Positions 13,850-14,174 of a stretch of 14,174 nt of DNA are shown here, piece by piece. This DNA comes from Halanaerobiaceae bacterium. GTDB lineage: Bacteria; Bacillota; Halanaerobiia; Halanaerobiales; DTU029. The DNA lies in NCBI GenBank assembly GCA_012521855.1, contig JAAYLO010000253.1, forward strand, positions 1 through 14,174, read 5' to 3'. Every line of letters begins with the position of its first letter. Position 1 is the first letter of the stretch. The translations under genes and the position numbers were made by a program. The notes below the pieces were generated by a model. The model did no database searches. It had not been told where the DNA came from and worked only from the letters and a program-made list of their open reading frames with translations.

Positions 13850-14174
13850 ATGAAGAGAAAAACTTCAGTTGAGATTTGCCTTTTGATGATGGTAGTTGCC
13901 TGTTCATTTTCCTTACTTGCCCATGAGAAGCCGCTGGTAGCTGTAATGCCTGTAGAGGAGGGGGATTTGAGCTGGAAATGGTTCAGGGACAGGGAGATTC
14001 TGAACGGCATCACCCAGATGATTACAGACAGGCTTGTCCAGGAGTCAGATATCAGTGTTGTTGAAAGAACCCGGATTGAGGAAATATTGAAAGAACAGGA
14101 TTTTGGCAGTTCAGGGCGGGTTGATCCGGTCACAGCTGCCCGGATAGGGAAGGTATTGGGTGTAGATGCCCTTA
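13850..14174 (+). CDS. CsgG-like envelope protein, N-terminal part (cut by window end)
   Basis: The frame is open from the ATG at 13850 to the last base, giving 108 residues of a longer protein. TGGAGGG (13836-13842) lies 7 bases upstream. The start has a basic N-terminus, a hydrophobic core (about 9-24) and a possible lipobox VVAC with Cys18; signal peptidase I cleavage after LLA (24) is the alternative. The mature part begins KPLVAVMPVEEGD, then ITQMITDRLVQESDISVVERTR, IEEILKEQDF and VDPVTAARIGKVLGVDAL. This is the usual CsgG/FlgO-like pattern: a small-molecule-free Rossmann-like envelope domain with an error-tolerant VERxRxEEILKEQ motif. Such proteins act at the outer membrane in secretion or envelope structure. 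The true role is not determinable from this fragment. Confidence 0.78.
   Translation, partial: MKRKTSVEICLLMMVVACSFSLLAHEKPLVAVMPVEEGDLSWKWFRDREILNGITQMITDRLVQESDISVVERTRIEEILKEQDFGSSGRVDPVTAARIGKVLGVDAL

Overview
The window looks like chromosomal DNA from an AT-rich, anaerobic, low-GC Firmicute. Supporting signs are strong AGGAGG-type ribosome sites, frequent AGA/AGG arginine codons, sigmaA-like promoters, and an acyl-CoA dehydrogenase/ETF set of the kind used for electron bifurcation in fermenters. The last gene resembles the CsgG family, which is usual in cells with an outer membrane, so a diderm lineage such as Halanaerobiales is my best guess. This is inference and not proven by the sequence.

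Layout. (1) 162-3343, plus strand: mnmA (tRNA 2-thiouridylase), then an OmpR-type response regulator and its histidine kinase, tightly spaced and probably one operon. (2) 3344-3668: a 325-base gap with a 10-bp hairpin, an 11-codon mini-ORF with a strong ribosome site inside a long foldback, a T7 run, and a promoter for the next operon. (3) 3669-7347, plus: acyl-CoA dehydrogenase, EtfB, EtfA with an N-terminal two-cluster ferredoxin domain, a 74-codon two-helix membrane protein that lacks a usual start codon, and a YbjQ-type protein. (4) 7380-9211, minus: a class V aminotransferase/cysteine-desulfurase-like enzyme followed by a DsrE-type protein; diverging from them at 9373 is an OsmC-family protein. 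(5) 9893-12613, plus: a three-gene ABC importer of the TrpXYZ type (binding protein, permease, ATPase), with a perfect-consensus promoter in front and a clear intrinsic terminator behind. (6) 12732-13777: AzlC/AzlD branched-chain amino acid exporter pair. (7) 13850 to the window end: start of a CsgG-like envelope protein, cut off by the window.

How the genes may work together. The dehydrogenase-EtfB-EtfA(ferredoxin) order matches the caffeyl-CoA reductase (carCDE) set of Acetobacterium woodii, so an NADH-dependent enoyl-CoA reductase that also reduces ferredoxin is the likely product. The minus-strand pair and OsmC all rely on reactive cysteines and may form a sulfur or persulfide handling group; MnmA also consumes persulfide sulfur, but it lies in a separate operon. 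The importer and AzlCD suggest amino acid uptake and export.

I found no CRISPR array, tRNA, rRNA, intact insertion sequence or phage gene. The least explained parts are the 3344-3530 leader-like region and the small membrane protein at 6831-7055.
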